Positions 7,884 to 17,104 of a DNA stretch of 47,872 nucleotides are shown piece by piece. A program made the translations under genes and the position numbers. This stretch comes from Planctomycetia bacterium (lineage in GTDB: Bacteria; Planctomycetota; Planctomycetia; Pirellulales; Thermoguttaceae). Location of the stretch: assembly GCA_030535245.1 (NCBI GenBank), contig JAUNBJ010000015.1:1-47872 (forward strand), given 5' to 3'. The notes beneath the pieces are model-generated. The model was not told the DNA's origin. It searched no databases and was given only the letters and a program-made list of their open reading frames with translations. The first letter of the stretch is position 1. Each line of letters opens with the position of its first letter.

Positions 7884-9050
7884 ATGCTGAAAAAAGAAAA
7901 ACCGTATAACATCCTGCTCTTAATGGGAACGTCGCACGGTTATGGGCGTCAACTGATCAAAGGTTTGTCGGCCTATCTGGCGGAGCATGGTCACGACGCC
8001 GATTTCGAGTTTCGCGGTTATTCCGAACCGCTCCCCGCCTGGGTGCAAAATTGGAAAGGGGATGGCGTGATTGTCCGGGATAACTCCCCCGAAACATTTG
8101 CACTGCTACAGCAAAAAGGGATTCCGTCGGTCACGGTCAATTGCATGAACCACCCTTCCGATTTGGATGTGGATGAAGAAGCCGTAGCGGAAATGGCGGT
8201 GCAGCACTTCGCCGAACGGGGGATTTATCATCTGGCTTATTTCGCTCTGAGCGATCCGTACTGGACGCGAAAAAGGGGTACTGCGTTCCAGCAAAAAGCC
8301 CTCCAGAAAGGTTATCCCTTTTTTTCCTATATCCGCCACGCCACCGACACCGCACCGTTCTCTGCGTGGCCGGTGGCCGAACAGAGAAAACTGGCTCGCT
8401 GGCTCCAGCAACTCCCCAAACCGGTGGGGCTTCTCGCCGCTTACGATCTGCATGCCCGACAGATTCTTCAGGTCTGCGAAACGCAGAAGATCGCGATCCC
8501 CAATGAAATCGCCGTGCTGGGAATCAACAATGAGGAGTGGTTCTGCGAAATGCAGCATCCCCCCCTCTCCAGCATCCTCCAAAATGGTCTCCGCGTCGGG
8601 TACGAAGCGGCACGACTGCTTTGCCACAAAATCGAGGGGAAGCCAACCCCCTCGCTCCCGCTCCTTTTTCCACCCGTTTCGGTAGAATTGCGTCGTTCCA
8701 CCGACGTGATTGCCATCCAGGACCAAGACCTGGCGGAAGCGTTGCGAATCATTCGCACGCAAATCGGTACGGGCCTCCAGGTAAACGATATTGTCACGCA
8801 GATCGGCCTTTCCCGACGGACGCTGGAACGCAAATTCAAGCAGATGTTTGGCCGTACCATCGGCGAGGAGATTCTTCAGGAACGCCTGAAGCAGTCGAAA
8901 ATCCTCCTCCGGGAAACCGACGACAAGATCGGCGTTATTGCCAAACGTCTCGGCTTTTCCTCCCACACGCACATGAACCACGCCTTCCTCGCGGAAATGC
9001 GCATCACCCCCTCCGAGTACCGAAGCCGCTTCCGGTTTGACTACGAGTGA
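7884..9050 (+). CDS. XylR-like transcriptional regulator 1 (LacI-type sensor plus AraC HTH)
   Basis: This is a 388-residue cytoplasmic regulator. The N-terminal two-thirds is a periplasmic-binding-protein/LacI-like sugar sensor starting ILLLMGTSHGYGRQL, with GLLAAYDLHA and AVLGINNEEWF typical of that fold. The last ~95 residues form an AraC-type double helix-turn-helix (IGLSRRTLERKFKQMFG, then LGFSSHTHMNHAFLAEM). This architecture is that of E. coli XylR and its homologues, which sense a sugar and bind direct-repeat operators. The ATG at 7884 is chosen because AAAGG lies six bases upstream; ATGs at 7863 and 7869 are in frame. It is divergent to cassette 1 and convergent with cassette 2, so control of cassette 1 is inferred. 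Confidence 0.88.
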   Translation: MLKKEKPYNILLLMGTSHGYGRQLIKGLSAYLAEHGHDADFEFRGYSEPLPAWVQNWKGDGVIVRDNSPETFALLQQKGIPSVTVNCMNHPSDLDVDEEAVAEMAVQHFAERGIYHLAYFALSDPYWTRKRGTAFQQKALQKGYPFFSYIRHATDTAPFSAWPVAEQRKLARWLQQLPKPVGLLAAYDLHARQILQVCETQKIAIPNEIAVLGINNEEWFCEMQHPPLSSILQNGLRVGYEAARLLCHKIEGKPTPSLPLLFPPVSVELRRSTDVIAIQDQDLAEALRIIRTQIGTGLQVNDIVTQIGLSRRTLERKFKQMFGRTIGEEILQERLKQSKILLRETDDKIGVIAKRLGFSSHTHMNHAFLAEMRITPSEYRSRFRFDYE

Positions 9051-9067
9051 GGCATCTGTTCCCCCCT

Positions 9068-10063
9068 TCACTGTGGGATGGAGGCGGGGGTGCGGTCGGA
9101 GCGATCGCCCAGGTATTGGTGCAGTTCCGCGTCGATCGCATAGGTTATTCGCTGGACGGAGCCGTCGCACATCGTCATGCCGAAGGTGGCGCTGTGACTG
9201 CTGCCAAAATGGTAATGTGCGGTGAAGCCCGCGCGATCCTGATACGGTCGCGTGTTCACCGTGGGAGAAACATAGTAGCAGACGCGGTGGTTGTCGTCCA
9301 CGCCGCCGCAATGAAGTCCTTCGTTGTCGCCCCCTCCTTTTCCGGTCTCGTAATGGTCGTTTTGGAGATATTTCTCGCCAAGCAGGTACGTATTCGTCGT
9401 TCCATCCGAGATTTCGCCCATTCTCACCACGCTGCGACGGTAAATAATACCGCTTTGCGTCGTCGTTTCCCAGGTATTCTTTGCGTTCATGGTTTTCGCT
9501 TCCTCCAGCGACGCGGGAGTTTTGGCCCCCTGGGGGACGTTCTGTTGGGAACCCCAGTTCCCGGCAAAATCGGTGCGGGCAATGGTCGTTCCCGGCGTAA
9601 AATTGTAGCTGTGGGTGGTCATGTCACTCGACAGGGGGTACGTCTTTACCGCTCGCCGCGAAGGGCAGTGGAATACGGAAAGAGGCGTTTCCAAAACGAT
9701 TTGCGCCGCCGCTTTCTGTTCCGCTGTCACGGTATGGGGGTCGCCATCGCTGGCCTGTTGAAAGAGTCCATTTTGTTCTAAAAAGGGGAGGAGCGTAAAC
9801 GTCCAGCAACCGGGCTGATCTTTCCCAAAACCTCGATCGGGGTCGCCAATCCAGTACCAGAACCACCCTCCGGTGGGGAAGTGGCGGTTCGTACTTTCGT
9901 GATTCAGTGCCGCCAGACCCAATTGCCGCAGGTGGTTGCTACACTGCATTTGCCGGGCGGCTTCCCGTGCCTGCTGGACAGCTGGCAGGAGCAACCCCAC
10001 CAGCATTCCGATAATCGCGATTACGACCAGCAGTTCTACCAGCGTAAATCCTTTCCTTTTCAT
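9068..10063 (-). CDS. DUF1559 pseudopilin-like protein (cassette 2)
   Basis: This 331-residue protein has a standard prepilin start (MKRKGFTLVELLVVIAIIG), hydrophobic helix, the REAARQMQCSN segment and the C-terminal MTMCDGSVQRITYAID block of DUF1559 proteins. It has no insert in the prepilin motif, making it the internal control for the repeat-bearing paralogue at 6340-7677. Its start overlaps the FG-GAP stop as ATGA, so it is translationally coupled and last in its operon. The family is abundant in planctomycetes and likely forms or decorates pseudopilus-like surface structures, but its function is not established. Confidence 0.9.
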   Translation of the reverse strand: MKRKGFTLVELLVVIAIIGMLVGLLLPAVQQAREAARQMQCSNHLRQLGLAALNHESTNRHFPTGGWFWYWIGDPDRGFGKDQPGCWTFTLLPFLEQNGLFQQASDGDPHTVTAEQKAAAQIVLETPLSVFHCPSRRAVKTYPLSSDMTTHSYNFTPGTTIARTDFAGNWGSQQNVPQGAKTPASLEEAKTMNAKNTWETTTQSGIIYRRSVVRMGEISDGTTNTYLLGEKYLQNDHYETGKGGGDNEGLHCGGVDDNHRVCYYVSPTVNTRPYQDRAGFTAHYHFGSSHSATFGMTMCDGSVQRITYAIDAELHQYLGDRSDRTPASIPQ

Positions 10064-12051
10064 CGGTTAGGGTTCCTCATGTAATAAAAGCGGCCATCCT
10101 CCGCACCCACCACCACATCGGGCGTGCCGTCGTTGTTGAAGTCCGTCAGCGCTGGGCTGCTGCTGTGGCCTGCCAGTTTTCGAGAATCGAGCGGGGGAAC
10201 CCGTTTGAAAAAGTATTTCCCGTCCTCCGCTTTCACTTGATAGAACGCCTCTACATTCATGGAGTTCGCAAGAATGTCGAATTTTCCGTCGCCGTTGAAG
10301 TCCCCCATGCAGAACTTCCGTCGTCCGCTGCCGCCGCCTTTGCCCTGATTCAATCGCAGGGGGGTTCCGTTCTCCCAGCAGAAAATGCGTTGCGGTGATT
10401 TCAGTTTCAGGTTCCCTTCTCCGTCTCGATACCGCTCGAAAAAGGCGAAATAACCTTCCGTGTCCAGCATACACAAATCCATCAGCCCGTCGGCATTCAC
10501 GTCGAACATCACGGGAGTGGTTCGCCATTGTGTTAACAGTTCTTTTCCTTTCGGCTTCATCCAGCCCCATGCCAATTCGGGTGCCGGACCGTCCCACTCC
10601 ACCTCCACCGGACGCAGAACGTCGAGTTTCGGCTCCGTTTTCGTGCCGATGTTGCGGAACCAACCCACCGTTCCTACGATGTTGTTCCACATAATGTCCA
10701 AAAGGCCGTCGCCATCCCAGTCCGCTACGGAAATGGTGGTGTAGCCCCACTTCGCCTCAATCGGCCCCTGAATCGAGCCGTTTTCCCCCGCCAGAATCCT
10801 CACCGGCTTCCCTTCCGACTGGCAATAAACCGGACGCGCGAATCGGGGATACTCCACTCCCGGTTTACTTAAGTTCTTAAAAAACAGGATATAGCCCGCC
10901 GCGTTGCCACACAAAAGGTCGATCGCTCCGTCGCCGTCCCAGTCCACACAACAGGGGGTCACCAGCGACCCGCCATTCAGCTCATGAGCTTCCTGCTGAA
11001 AATAGCGTTGTTCCCGAAAAACGGGGGACTTCACCGTAATCCCCTCCACGTCGTCCTCCCGAAAAGTCCCGGCATTCTCGTGAAAACCGAGTCGGGAGTC
11101 CTCTTCGCTGGCGATCAGATCGGGATGGCCATCTCGATTCCAGTCGTAAACCATCGCCGTTCCCATCTGCAAATCCATCCGAACGAAAGAGCCATCCTCA
11201 CGTCGGAGAAAAACCCCCGGCGTATATTTAGGTTCGGTTTTCGTGCCGATGTTTTCGTAGTAGGTGAATCGGTCGAGGAACTCGCCGCAAAGCAGATCGA
11301 GGTCTCCATCGCCGTCAAAATCCGCAAAATTCGGCGACGGCCAGCCAAAAACGCGGATATTTTTCCCCAGGCAATCTTTCAGACGAATCACGTCCTTAAA
11401 AACCGGTTTTTCGTTCGTTCCCTGGTTGATCGTCACAAAAACCGCACCATCGGGGGGCGGATTTTTCCAAACACCGTTCGCGTCATAAGCGTTGTCCCAG
11501 CCATGAACCTTTCGATTCTCCAGTGCGGTAATGTAGTCCAGTACCCCGTCGCCGTTGAAATCGACCCACTTCGGAAACTGCCCCGGAAGGGGAACGTCTA
11601 TCGGAACCTTTTTCTGGAAGCCCGTTTTCGCAATGTCGAGAATCTCCGCTCCCGGTATCAGGACGCGAACCGTGTCGCCAAGATAACTTGCCTGAACGTA
11701 CCCCTGTGCGTCCCCCAGACGTTTCCCCGGTTTGAACAACGGCATGGATGGGGCGGGAACCGGTGTGCTGGAAGCAGGCGGAGTCCCCAGACCGGGATGG
11801 TCGGCATCGATGCCGTAACTCTCGAAATAGTACAGACCTCGGTACGGCGTGTCGGGACAGGAAATCAGAATGTCCACATTACCATCCCCATTCACGTCCT
11901 GCAAAACCGGCCATGACCAAAGCCCTGCGGAAAGGTCGTCCACCAGACCGGGATGATGGTAAAGCATTCGCTCTAATTTCGGCTCCTCCTGACCCCATAG
12001 CCATACGCTACTGAAAAATAGAACGGCTACGATCATTCCCACTTTCTTCAT
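10060..12051 (-). CDS. FG-GAP/VCBS repeat secreted protein (cassette 2)
   Basis: This 663-residue exported protein begins MKKVGMIVAVLFFSSVWLWG (signal peptide) with AAGGAG eight bases upstream. About nine Ca-binding repeats follow (DVNGDGNVDIL, DFNGDGVLDYI, DFDGDGDLDLL, DWDGDGAIDLL, DVNADGLMDLC, DFNNDGTPDVV), each with a beta-propeller strand pattern. It is a paralogue of 4326-6329. Identity is strongest in the C-terminal third, where even the DNA is nearly identical. It lies between the PEP-CTERM gene (50 bases upstream) and the DUF1559 gene (4-base overlap). Likely extracellular binding or recognition; ligand unknown. Confidence 0.87.
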   Translation of the reverse strand: MKKVGMIVAVLFFSSVWLWGQEEPKLERMLYHHPGLVDDLSAGLWSWPVLQDVNGDGNVDILISCPDTPYRGLYYFESYGIDADHPGLGTPPASSTPVPAPSMPLFKPGKRLGDAQGYVQASYLGDTVRVLIPGAEILDIAKTGFQKKVPIDVPLPGQFPKWVDFNGDGVLDYITALENRKVHGWDNAYDANGVWKNPPPDGAVFVTINQGTNEKPVFKDVIRLKDCLGKNIRVFGWPSPNFADFDGDGDLDLLCGEFLDRFTYYENIGTKTEPKYTPGVFLRREDGSFVRMDLQMGTAMVYDWNRDGHPDLIASEEDSRLGFHENAGTFREDDVEGITVKSPVFREQRYFQQEAHELNGGSLVTPCCVDWDGDGAIDLLCGNAAGYILFFKNLSKPGVEYPRFARPVYCQSEGKPVRILAGENGSIQGPIEAKWGYTTISVADWDGDGLLDIMWNNIVGTVGWFRNIGTKTEPKLDVLRPVEVEWDGPAPELAWGWMKPKGKELLTQWRTTPVMFDVNADGLMDLCMLDTEGYFAFFERYRDGEGNLKLKSPQRIFCWENGTPLRLNQGKGGGSGRRKFCMGDFNGDGKFDILANSMNVEAFYQVKAEDGKYFFKRVPPLDSRKLAGHSSSPALTDFNNDGTPDVVVGAEDGRFYYMRNPNR

Positions 12052-12101
12052 TTTTGTATCTCCTTAATTTGTATGAGTTTATCACGTAAGACACGGTGTT
12101 G

Positions 12102-13190
12102 CTATTTTTTGTTTTTCGGTTTCCTTCCGTACCAAAGCATCCCGCCACCAACCAGAAGAAGCATCCAGGTCGCCGGTTCCGGGAGTACGTTGTGGTCTGC
12201 CGAAACCGTAACTGCCAGACGGTTGTTTTCAAGTGCGACGGAGTAATCGAAACCGTAGGGAAGATTCTCGACAAGGATGTTGGCAAAGCTACCCGTCATG
12301 GTATTTTCTGCCGTTGCGAGGGTGAAGGTCGTTTCCCAAATTCCATCCTCCAGCATCTCCTCGATTCCGGTAAAGTCGAGAATCAAATCCCCACCCAACG
12401 TCAAATTTCCTCCCGCTCCCAGGGCGGGATTTTGGGCAACATCGTTTGCGGTATGTTTTCTGACCAATAGCGAATCTTGCAAAAATTGGGAGGTGAGGGC
12501 GTCGTAACTCACGTCAAACGTGAGACTTCCGCTTTCCAGAACGAGATTGCCCGCGACCGTCATCGTGCCGTATTTCGCGTTTTCCAGAGTGGTTTCCAGA
12601 TTTTCCGCCGTAATGCTGGCAAATTGGGAGGTGTCGTAAATTTCGAAATTGGCACCGCTGTTGGTAAGGACGCGAACGGCCGTAAAGGACGTGGGATTGG
12701 ATAAACCATTATTGCTTCCATTGACTCCAAATTGCCCAATGGCGACCGTTCCGCCAGTGAAGCTAAACGTCGGCACATACGTCCGTCCGGCAGCGATTCG
12801 CAAATCGGCAAACAGCGCCGTCCCTCCCGTCACGGAAAGGGAGGAGATGTCTGAAGAATCGTTTATAGCGTGTTTACTCCAAAGTTGCAAATAAGGGGAA
12901 ACGAACGTTCCGCCGGAAACGATCAAATGCCCTGTTCCGGCTCCCGCCGCACTATTTCCCTGAAGTCCGAGCTGCGAATGTTCGGTTGCCGTCCCTGCTC
13001 CCGCGAAAAGGAAACCGCCGGAAACATTGACGGTTCCCTTGCCCAGCACCAGCAGTGAGACCGAAGTCGATTCGCCTTCCACGATGGTGCGTGTAGAGCC
13101 ATCCGTAATCCTGATTTCGCCTGTCTGCGCCCACAGGGTGTTGCCGAGGCAAAGTGCCAGGGCCGCCATAAAGAAGTTTCTCATTTTCAT
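12102..13190 (-). CDS. PEP-CTERM beta-repeat surface protein (cassette 2)
   Basis: This 362-residue exported protein has a signal peptide (MKMRNFFMAALALCLGNTL...WAQ) and a Ser/Gly/Thr-rich region of beta-strand repeats (VNVSGGFLF, LIVSGGTFVS, LSVTGGTALF). It ends with a PEP-CTERM tail (LPEP at 336-339, hydrophobic helix, WYGRK, basic end). The ATG at 13190 is chosen over the upstream in-frame start at 13277 because GGAG lies eight bases before it and a signal peptide follows directly. It is the first gene of the cassette 2 operon. In cassette 1 the corresponding gene is last. Confidence 0.87.
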   Translation of the reverse strand: MKMRNFFMAALALCLGNTLWAQTGEIRITDGSTRTIVEGESTSVSLLVLGKGTVNVSGGFLFAGAGTATEHSQLGLQGNSAAGAGTGHLIVSGGTFVSPYLQLWSKHAINDSSDISSLSVTGGTALFADLRIAAGRTYVPTFSFTGGTVAIGQFGVNGSNNGLSNPTSFTAVRVLTNSGANFEIYDTSQFASITAENLETTLENAKYGTMTVAGNLVLESGSLTFDVSYDALTSQFLQDSLLVRKHTANDVAQNPALGAGGNLTLGGDLILDFTGIEEMLEDGIWETTFTLATAENTMTGSFANILVENLPYGFDYSVALENNRLAVTVSADHNVLPEPATWMLLLVGGGMLWYGRKPKNKK

Positions 13191-13284
13191 CCTGATTTCT
13201 CCTTTGTAGTTGAAGGAATTCTGTAGGAAAGACTCCTTTCCACAGTTATCACCATACACTATACCTGTTTCCCCCAAACCCTGC

Positions 13285-13301
13285 TTGCCTCACTGCGGCA
13301 A
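13285..13301. promoter_or_regulatory. Inverted repeat between divergent regulator 2 and cassette 2
   Basis: TTGCC (13285-13289) and GGCAA (13297-13301) form a dyad with a 7-base centre in the 217-base divergent intergenic region. A TATAGT -10-like hexamer for the minus strand lies nearby without a good -35. This fits activator-dependent control, but it is inference. Confidence 0.3.
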
Positions 13302-13407
13302 ACTTTTGACGATTTGCGACATTTGAAAAACGCCTGTTTTTGTGTGAATAAAATTACGCGTACGAAAAGGCTCCACGCCGTTGACAAAAGGGGAGGTGAT
13401 TTATACG

Positions 13408-14574
13408 ATGGGGATTATGAAAAGAGAATTGCAAATATTACTGCTGATGGGGACTTCGCACGGATTTGGCCGTGAGTTGATGAATGGCATTACGCAATAC
13501 CTCTACGAACAGGGACATAGCGTCGAATTCGAGCTTCGCGGACACCTGGAGCCGGTACCCGATTGGGTGAAACGCTGGCGGGGGGATGGCGTGATTGTCC
13601 GACACAATCAGCAAAGTTCGTTTACAATATGGGAGAAGGCGGGGATTCCCTACCTGAAACTTTTTTGCCCGAACCATCCTTCCGACATTGATGTGGACGA
13701 GGACCTTCTGGCGGAATTGGCCGTTCAGCATTTTCTGGAACGGGGAATCCCTCATTTTGCTTACTTTTCGCAGTGCGATTTGTACTGGTCGAACCGTCGG
13801 CGGGACAGTTTTTGCCGTGCCGTAAAGCGTTTGAAAAAAGAGGTTTCCGTTTATGAACGTCATGCGGAGGACACCGCCCCGTACCGGATGTGGCATCCAC
13901 GGGAGCGTGCCGAATTTGTCGCGTGGGTTCGCCAGCTTCCGAAGCCGGTGGGGATGTTGGCGGCGTTCGACTACCACGCGCGGCAGGTGCTGGAACTCTG
14001 CCGGCAGGAGGGGATTTCCGTGCCGGACGACGTGGCGGTTTTGGGGGTCAACAACGACAGTTGGTTTTGCCGAATCCAGTATCCGCCCCTTTCGAGCATC
14101 ATCCAAAACGGACGCAAAATCGGGCAGGAGTGTGCGAGAATCCTCTGCGACAAGATTCTGGGAAACCCGATTCCCAAGCTGCCCCTGTTGTTTCCCCCTA
14201 CGGGTGTTTACACACGGCGTTCCACCGACCTGATCGTCACGCAGGACGCGGAGGTGCGAAAAGCGCTTTTGCAGATTCGTACGCAGGCGTGCCAGGGATT
14301 GACAATCGAACAGTTGGTGGAGGAAAACGGCTATTCCCGGCGGGCGTTGGAACGGAAATTTCGGCAGGAACTGGGGCGGACGCTGGCGGAGGAAATCCTG
14401 AAAGTCCGGTTGGAGTCTGCGGAGGAACTGCTGCGGGAGACCGATATGGCGATCGGCAATATCGTCTTTGCGGTGGGGCTGACTTCGCATTCGCATTTCA
14501 ATCGTCTGTTTGTGAAAAAACATGGTTTTCCCCCTACCGAATACCGGAAACGGTTTCAGAGTTTTTATGATTAA
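13408..14574 (+). CDS. XylR-like transcriptional regulator 2 (LacI-type sensor plus AraC HTH)
   Basis: This 388-residue regulator has the same layout as the one at 7884: ILLLMGTSHGFGREL at the start of the sugar-sensor domain, GMLAAFDYHARQV and AVLGVNNDSWF within it, and a C-terminal AraC HTH (NGYSRRALERKFRQELG, then VGLTSHSHFNRLFVKK). The start at 13408 has a strong GGAGGTGAT ribosome-binding site; the TTG at 13381 is in frame but less likely. It is followed after 21 bases by an aldolase and a symporter, so it probably autoregulates and controls them along with the divergent cassette 2. Confidence 0.88.
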   Translation: MGIMKRELQILLLMGTSHGFGRELMNGITQYLYEQGHSVEFELRGHLEPVPDWVKRWRGDGVIVRHNQQSSFTIWEKAGIPYLKLFCPNHPSDIDVDEDLLAELAVQHFLERGIPHFAYFSQCDLYWSNRRRDSFCRAVKRLKKEVSVYERHAEDTAPYRMWHPRERAEFVAWVRQLPKPVGMLAAFDYHARQVLELCRQEGISVPDDVAVLGVNNDSWFCRIQYPPLSSIIQNGRKIGQECARILCDKILGNPIPKLPLLFPPTGVYTRRSTDLIVTQDAEVRKALLQIRTQACQGLTIEQLVEENGYSRRALERKFRQELGRTLAEEILKVRLESAEELLRETDMAIGNIVFAVGLTSHSHFNRLFVKKHGFPPTEYRKRFQSFYD

Positions 14575-14595
14575 TCCTGTTGGAAGGAAAAAATT

Positions 14596-15378
14596 ATGTG
14601 TGAAAAACCTTCGCTGAAAACGCGATTAAAAAATGGCGAAACGCTTTACGGAATCTTTTTCGAGGAGCTTCGGAGCAACTATTTCTCGATGTTTTTGGAA
14701 AACGCCGGCTACGATTTTGGAATCATCGACCTGGAACATTGCCACTATTCGTGGACGGAACTGGGGAACATGCTCCCCTGTTTTTTGCATTCCAACGTTT
14801 CGGCGATCGTCCGCGTACCGGAGATTCGGAAGGAGTGTTTCCAGATTCCGATGGATTTAGGCGTTGCGGGAATCATGGTGCCGAACGTCGAGTCGGCGGA
14901 GGAAGCGCGACGGTGCGTGGAGTGGATGTCGTATCCGCCGCGGGGAAGGCGTGGGATTGCCACCTGCCGGCCACACACCCGATTCATCAACGAGGATTTT
15001 CAGCAATTATGCCCTCAGGCAAACGACGAAAAGCTGCTGGCCATTCAGATTGAAAGTCGTGCGGGGGTGGCTCATCTGGAGGAGATTCTGGCGGTGGAGG
15101 GGATCGACGTGGTTTTTGTCGGGAATGCCGATTTGTCGATTTCGATGGGGATTCCAAATACGCTGGAAGTGGGGAGCGTGCTGCGGCAGACACAGGAAAA
15201 AATCCTCCAAACCGCCACGAAACATGGCGTTGTGGGGGGAGGCAATGTCGGCGACCCGGAAATCATCCGGGAATTGCAGCCTCTGGGAATGCGGCTGGTG
15301 ACGCTCCTGTCCGACGTGGAGATTTTCCACAAGGGGCTTCGCGACGTTCTTCATCGTGTGAAAGGAGGGCTGGCATGA
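14596..15378 (+). CDS. HpcH/HpaI family class II pyruvate aldolase 1
   Basis: This 260-residue cytoplasmic enzyme is of normal length for the family. By family knowledge these metal-dependent aldolases cleave 2-keto-3-deoxy acids to pyruvate plus an aldehyde. Expected active-site residues are visible: His48 in IDLEHCH, Arg73 in IVRVP, the metal ligands Glu153 in IQIESRAG and Asp179 in GNADLS, and the GIMVPNVES strand. GGAAGGA precedes the start. It follows the XylR-like gene by 21 bases and overlaps the symporter start by 4 bases (ATGA). The context points to catabolism of an imported sugar acid. Substrates such as 2-keto-3-deoxy-rhamnonate or -fuconate are possibilities, not shown. Confidence 0.85.
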   Translation: MCEKPSLKTRLKNGETLYGIFFEELRSNYFSMFLENAGYDFGIIDLEHCHYSWTELGNMLPCFLHSNVSAIVRVPEIRKECFQIPMDLGVAGIMVPNVESAEEARRCVEWMSYPPRGRRGIATCRPHTRFINEDFQQLCPQANDEKLLAIQIESRAGVAHLEEILAVEGIDVVFVGNADLSISMGIPNTLEVGSVLRQTQEKILQTATKHGVVGGGNVGDPEIIRELQPLGMRLVTLLSDVEIFHKGLRDVLHRVKGGLA

Positions 15379-16883
15379 CCCACCTTTCGTTGTTGGATGT
15401 GGTGATTCTTCTGGTTTACGTTTTGGCGTCGGTTCTTTTTGGGAGCTGGTTCGTTTTTCGGAACCGCGACCCGGAAAGTTTCACGCGAGCCAACGGACGG
15501 GTGCCGTCGCTGGTGGTGGGGCTGTCGCTTTTCGGGACGTACGTCAGCAGTATCAGTTTTCTGGCACTCCCCGGCAGTGCGTTCATCCGGGACTGGAATT
15601 CGTTCACCCTTTCGCTCACCCTCCCCGTGACGGCCTGGATTGCGTCGCGGTATTTCATCCCGTTTTATCGCCACTGCGGGACGGTTTCGACGTACTGCCA
15701 TCTGGAGGAACGTTTCGGTACCTGGGCGCGGATTTATGCCACGGTTTGTTACATGCTCACGCAGATTGCACGGATGGGGGCGGTGATGTTTCTGCTGGCA
15801 CTCCCGCTGCACCATCTTTTGGGCTGGGATGTGACGACGATCATTCTCGTGACCGGCTGTTTGACCACGGTTTACTCCATGTTGGGCGGAATCGAAGGGG
15901 TCGTCTGGACGGACGCGCTGCAATCGGCGGTACTAATTATCGGGGCGTTGGCCTGTGCGGTGATGATTCCCCTCCAAATGCCCGAAGGGCCGGGGCAGTT
16001 GTTCGAGATTGCGTGCCAACACCACAAATTCAGCCTCGGCAGCCTTTCGCCCGACCTCTCGCAGGCGACGTTTTGGGTCGTTCTGATTTATGGAATCACG
16101 ATCAATTTGCAGAATTTCGGCATTGACCAGAATTTTGTCCAACGCTATTTAACCGCCAAATCGGAACGGGACGCGAAAAAATCGCTCTGGTTCAGCTCGT
16201 TGCTCTACATTCCCGTTTCTGCGTTCTTCTTTTTCATCGGGACGGCCCTGTTCGCGTACTACACCGCCCAGCCAGAGCTGCTGACCGAATCGCTGCGGAC
16301 GGAAATCGCGGCGGGGCGTGGGGATAGCGTTTTCCCCTACTTCATCGTCCATGGCCTCCCCACCGGCGCGACCGGCCTGCTCATTGCCGCCATTTTTGCC
16401 GCCGCCATGAGTACGATCAGCACCAGCCTCAACGGCTGCGCGACGCTCTCCCTGACCGATTTTTACCAGCGTTTCTTCCACCCCAACGCTTCTAACCGGG
16501 AGCAGATGTGGGTTTTACGGCTGACGACGGTCGTCTGGGGAGTGCTTGGCATGGGGGGTGCGTTGGCAATGACGCTGGCACAAAAAGGGATTCTGGATGC
16601 CTGGTGGACGGTTTCGGGAATCTTCAGCGGCGGGATGCTGGGGCTGTTCCTCCTGGGGTTCCTCTCCCGAAAAGCGAACAACGCTGCGGCCCTCATCGGA
16701 ACGATCGCGGGCGTTTTGGCGATTGTCTGGATGAGCCTCTCGCTGGGGGGGCTTTTGCCGGAAAGCTGCCCCAAAAGTCCGTTTCAGAGCTACCTGATTC
16801 CTGTCGTCGGGACGCTGACGATTCTCCTGACAGGGTTCCTCGTGACGAAACACTACGGTTGCATCATTATAAAAAGAAAATAA
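15375..16883 (+). CDS. Sodium:solute symporter (SSS / SLC5 family)
   Basis: This 502-residue integral membrane protein has about 13 predicted membrane segments. SSS-family features include the [17 protein letters not shown] segment in TM2, [20 protein letters not shown] and [18 protein letters not shown] in the later helices. It would import a sugar, sugar acid or similar solute with sodium. It is translationally coupled to the aldolase (ATGA overlap), so the transported solute probably feeds that aldolase. A sodium gradient could come from the Rnf complex encoded downstream in the window (inference). Confidence 0.87.
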   Translation: MTHLSLLDVVILLVYVLASVLFGSWFVFRNRDPESFTRANGRVPSLVVGLSLFGTYVSSISFLALPGSAFIRDWNSFTLSLTLPVTAWIASRYFIPFYRHCGTVSTYCHLEERFGTWARIYATVCYMLTQIARMGAVMFLLALPLHHLLGWDVTTIILVTGCLTTVYSMLGGIEGVVWTDALQSAVLIIGALACAVMIPLQMPEGPGQLFEIACQHHKFSLGSLSPDLSQATFWVVLIYGITINLQNFGIDQNFVQRYLTAKSERDAKKSLWFSSLLYIPVSAFFFFIGTALFAYYTAQPELLTESLRTEIAAGRGDSVFPYFIVHGLPTGATGLLIAAIFAAAMSTISTSLNGCATLSLTDFYQRFFHPNASNREQMWVLRLTTVVWGVLGMGGALAMTLAQKGILDAWWTVSGIFSGGMLGLFLLGFLSRKANNAAALIGTIAGVLAIVWMSLSLGGLLPESCPKSPFQSYLIPVVGTLTILLTGFLVTKHYGCIIIKRK

Positions 16884-16920
16884 ACACTCCTGATATAGCG
16901 AATATAGTTGTTGTACAAAA

Positions 16921-17025
16921 AGCATTTTGAAGGAGCGTTGGAGAGGACCCGGGCGTACCGGGCCCAAAACTTTTACTATGGCTACAAAGGTTTCTTTCCC
17001 TTCTAAAACCGCTTTCTATTTTGGC
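16921..17025 (+). repeat. Composite dispersed repeat between convergent genes
   Basis: The left part (TTTTGAAGGAGCGTTGGAGA) matches 37340-37362. The part CCCAAAACTTTTACTATGG plus CTACAAAGG matches the inverse of 47811-47836. The right part (CCTTCTAAAACCGC from 16999, then TTTTGGCC) matches the arms of the palindromic element at 38434-38517. A CCCGG/CCGGG mini-stem lies inside. The stretch separates convergent genes and holds no ORF I trust. Confidence 0.6.
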
Positions 17026-17104
17026 CGTTCCCTCTTTTTCCCTCGCCTTGGGCCTGTGCCCGTGCGTACTCCTTGCTTTGCATTTTCTTTTTAGCCATCG
17101 GAAA

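Noticed and set aside
8106..9311. 401-residue minus-strand frame opposite XylR-like regulator 1
   Set aside because: No recognisable motif. The plus strand encodes an intact regulator with sensor and HTH domains.
13381..13409. TTGACA at 13381 with TATACG downstream as promoter
   Set aside because: The -10 would overlap the ATG at 13408, so the transcript would start inside the gene. The stretch instead provides a strong ribosome-binding site.
13438..14523. 361-residue minus-strand frame opposite XylR-like regulator 2
   Set aside because: Low-complexity Arg/Gln-rich translation with no domain. It is an antisense shadow.
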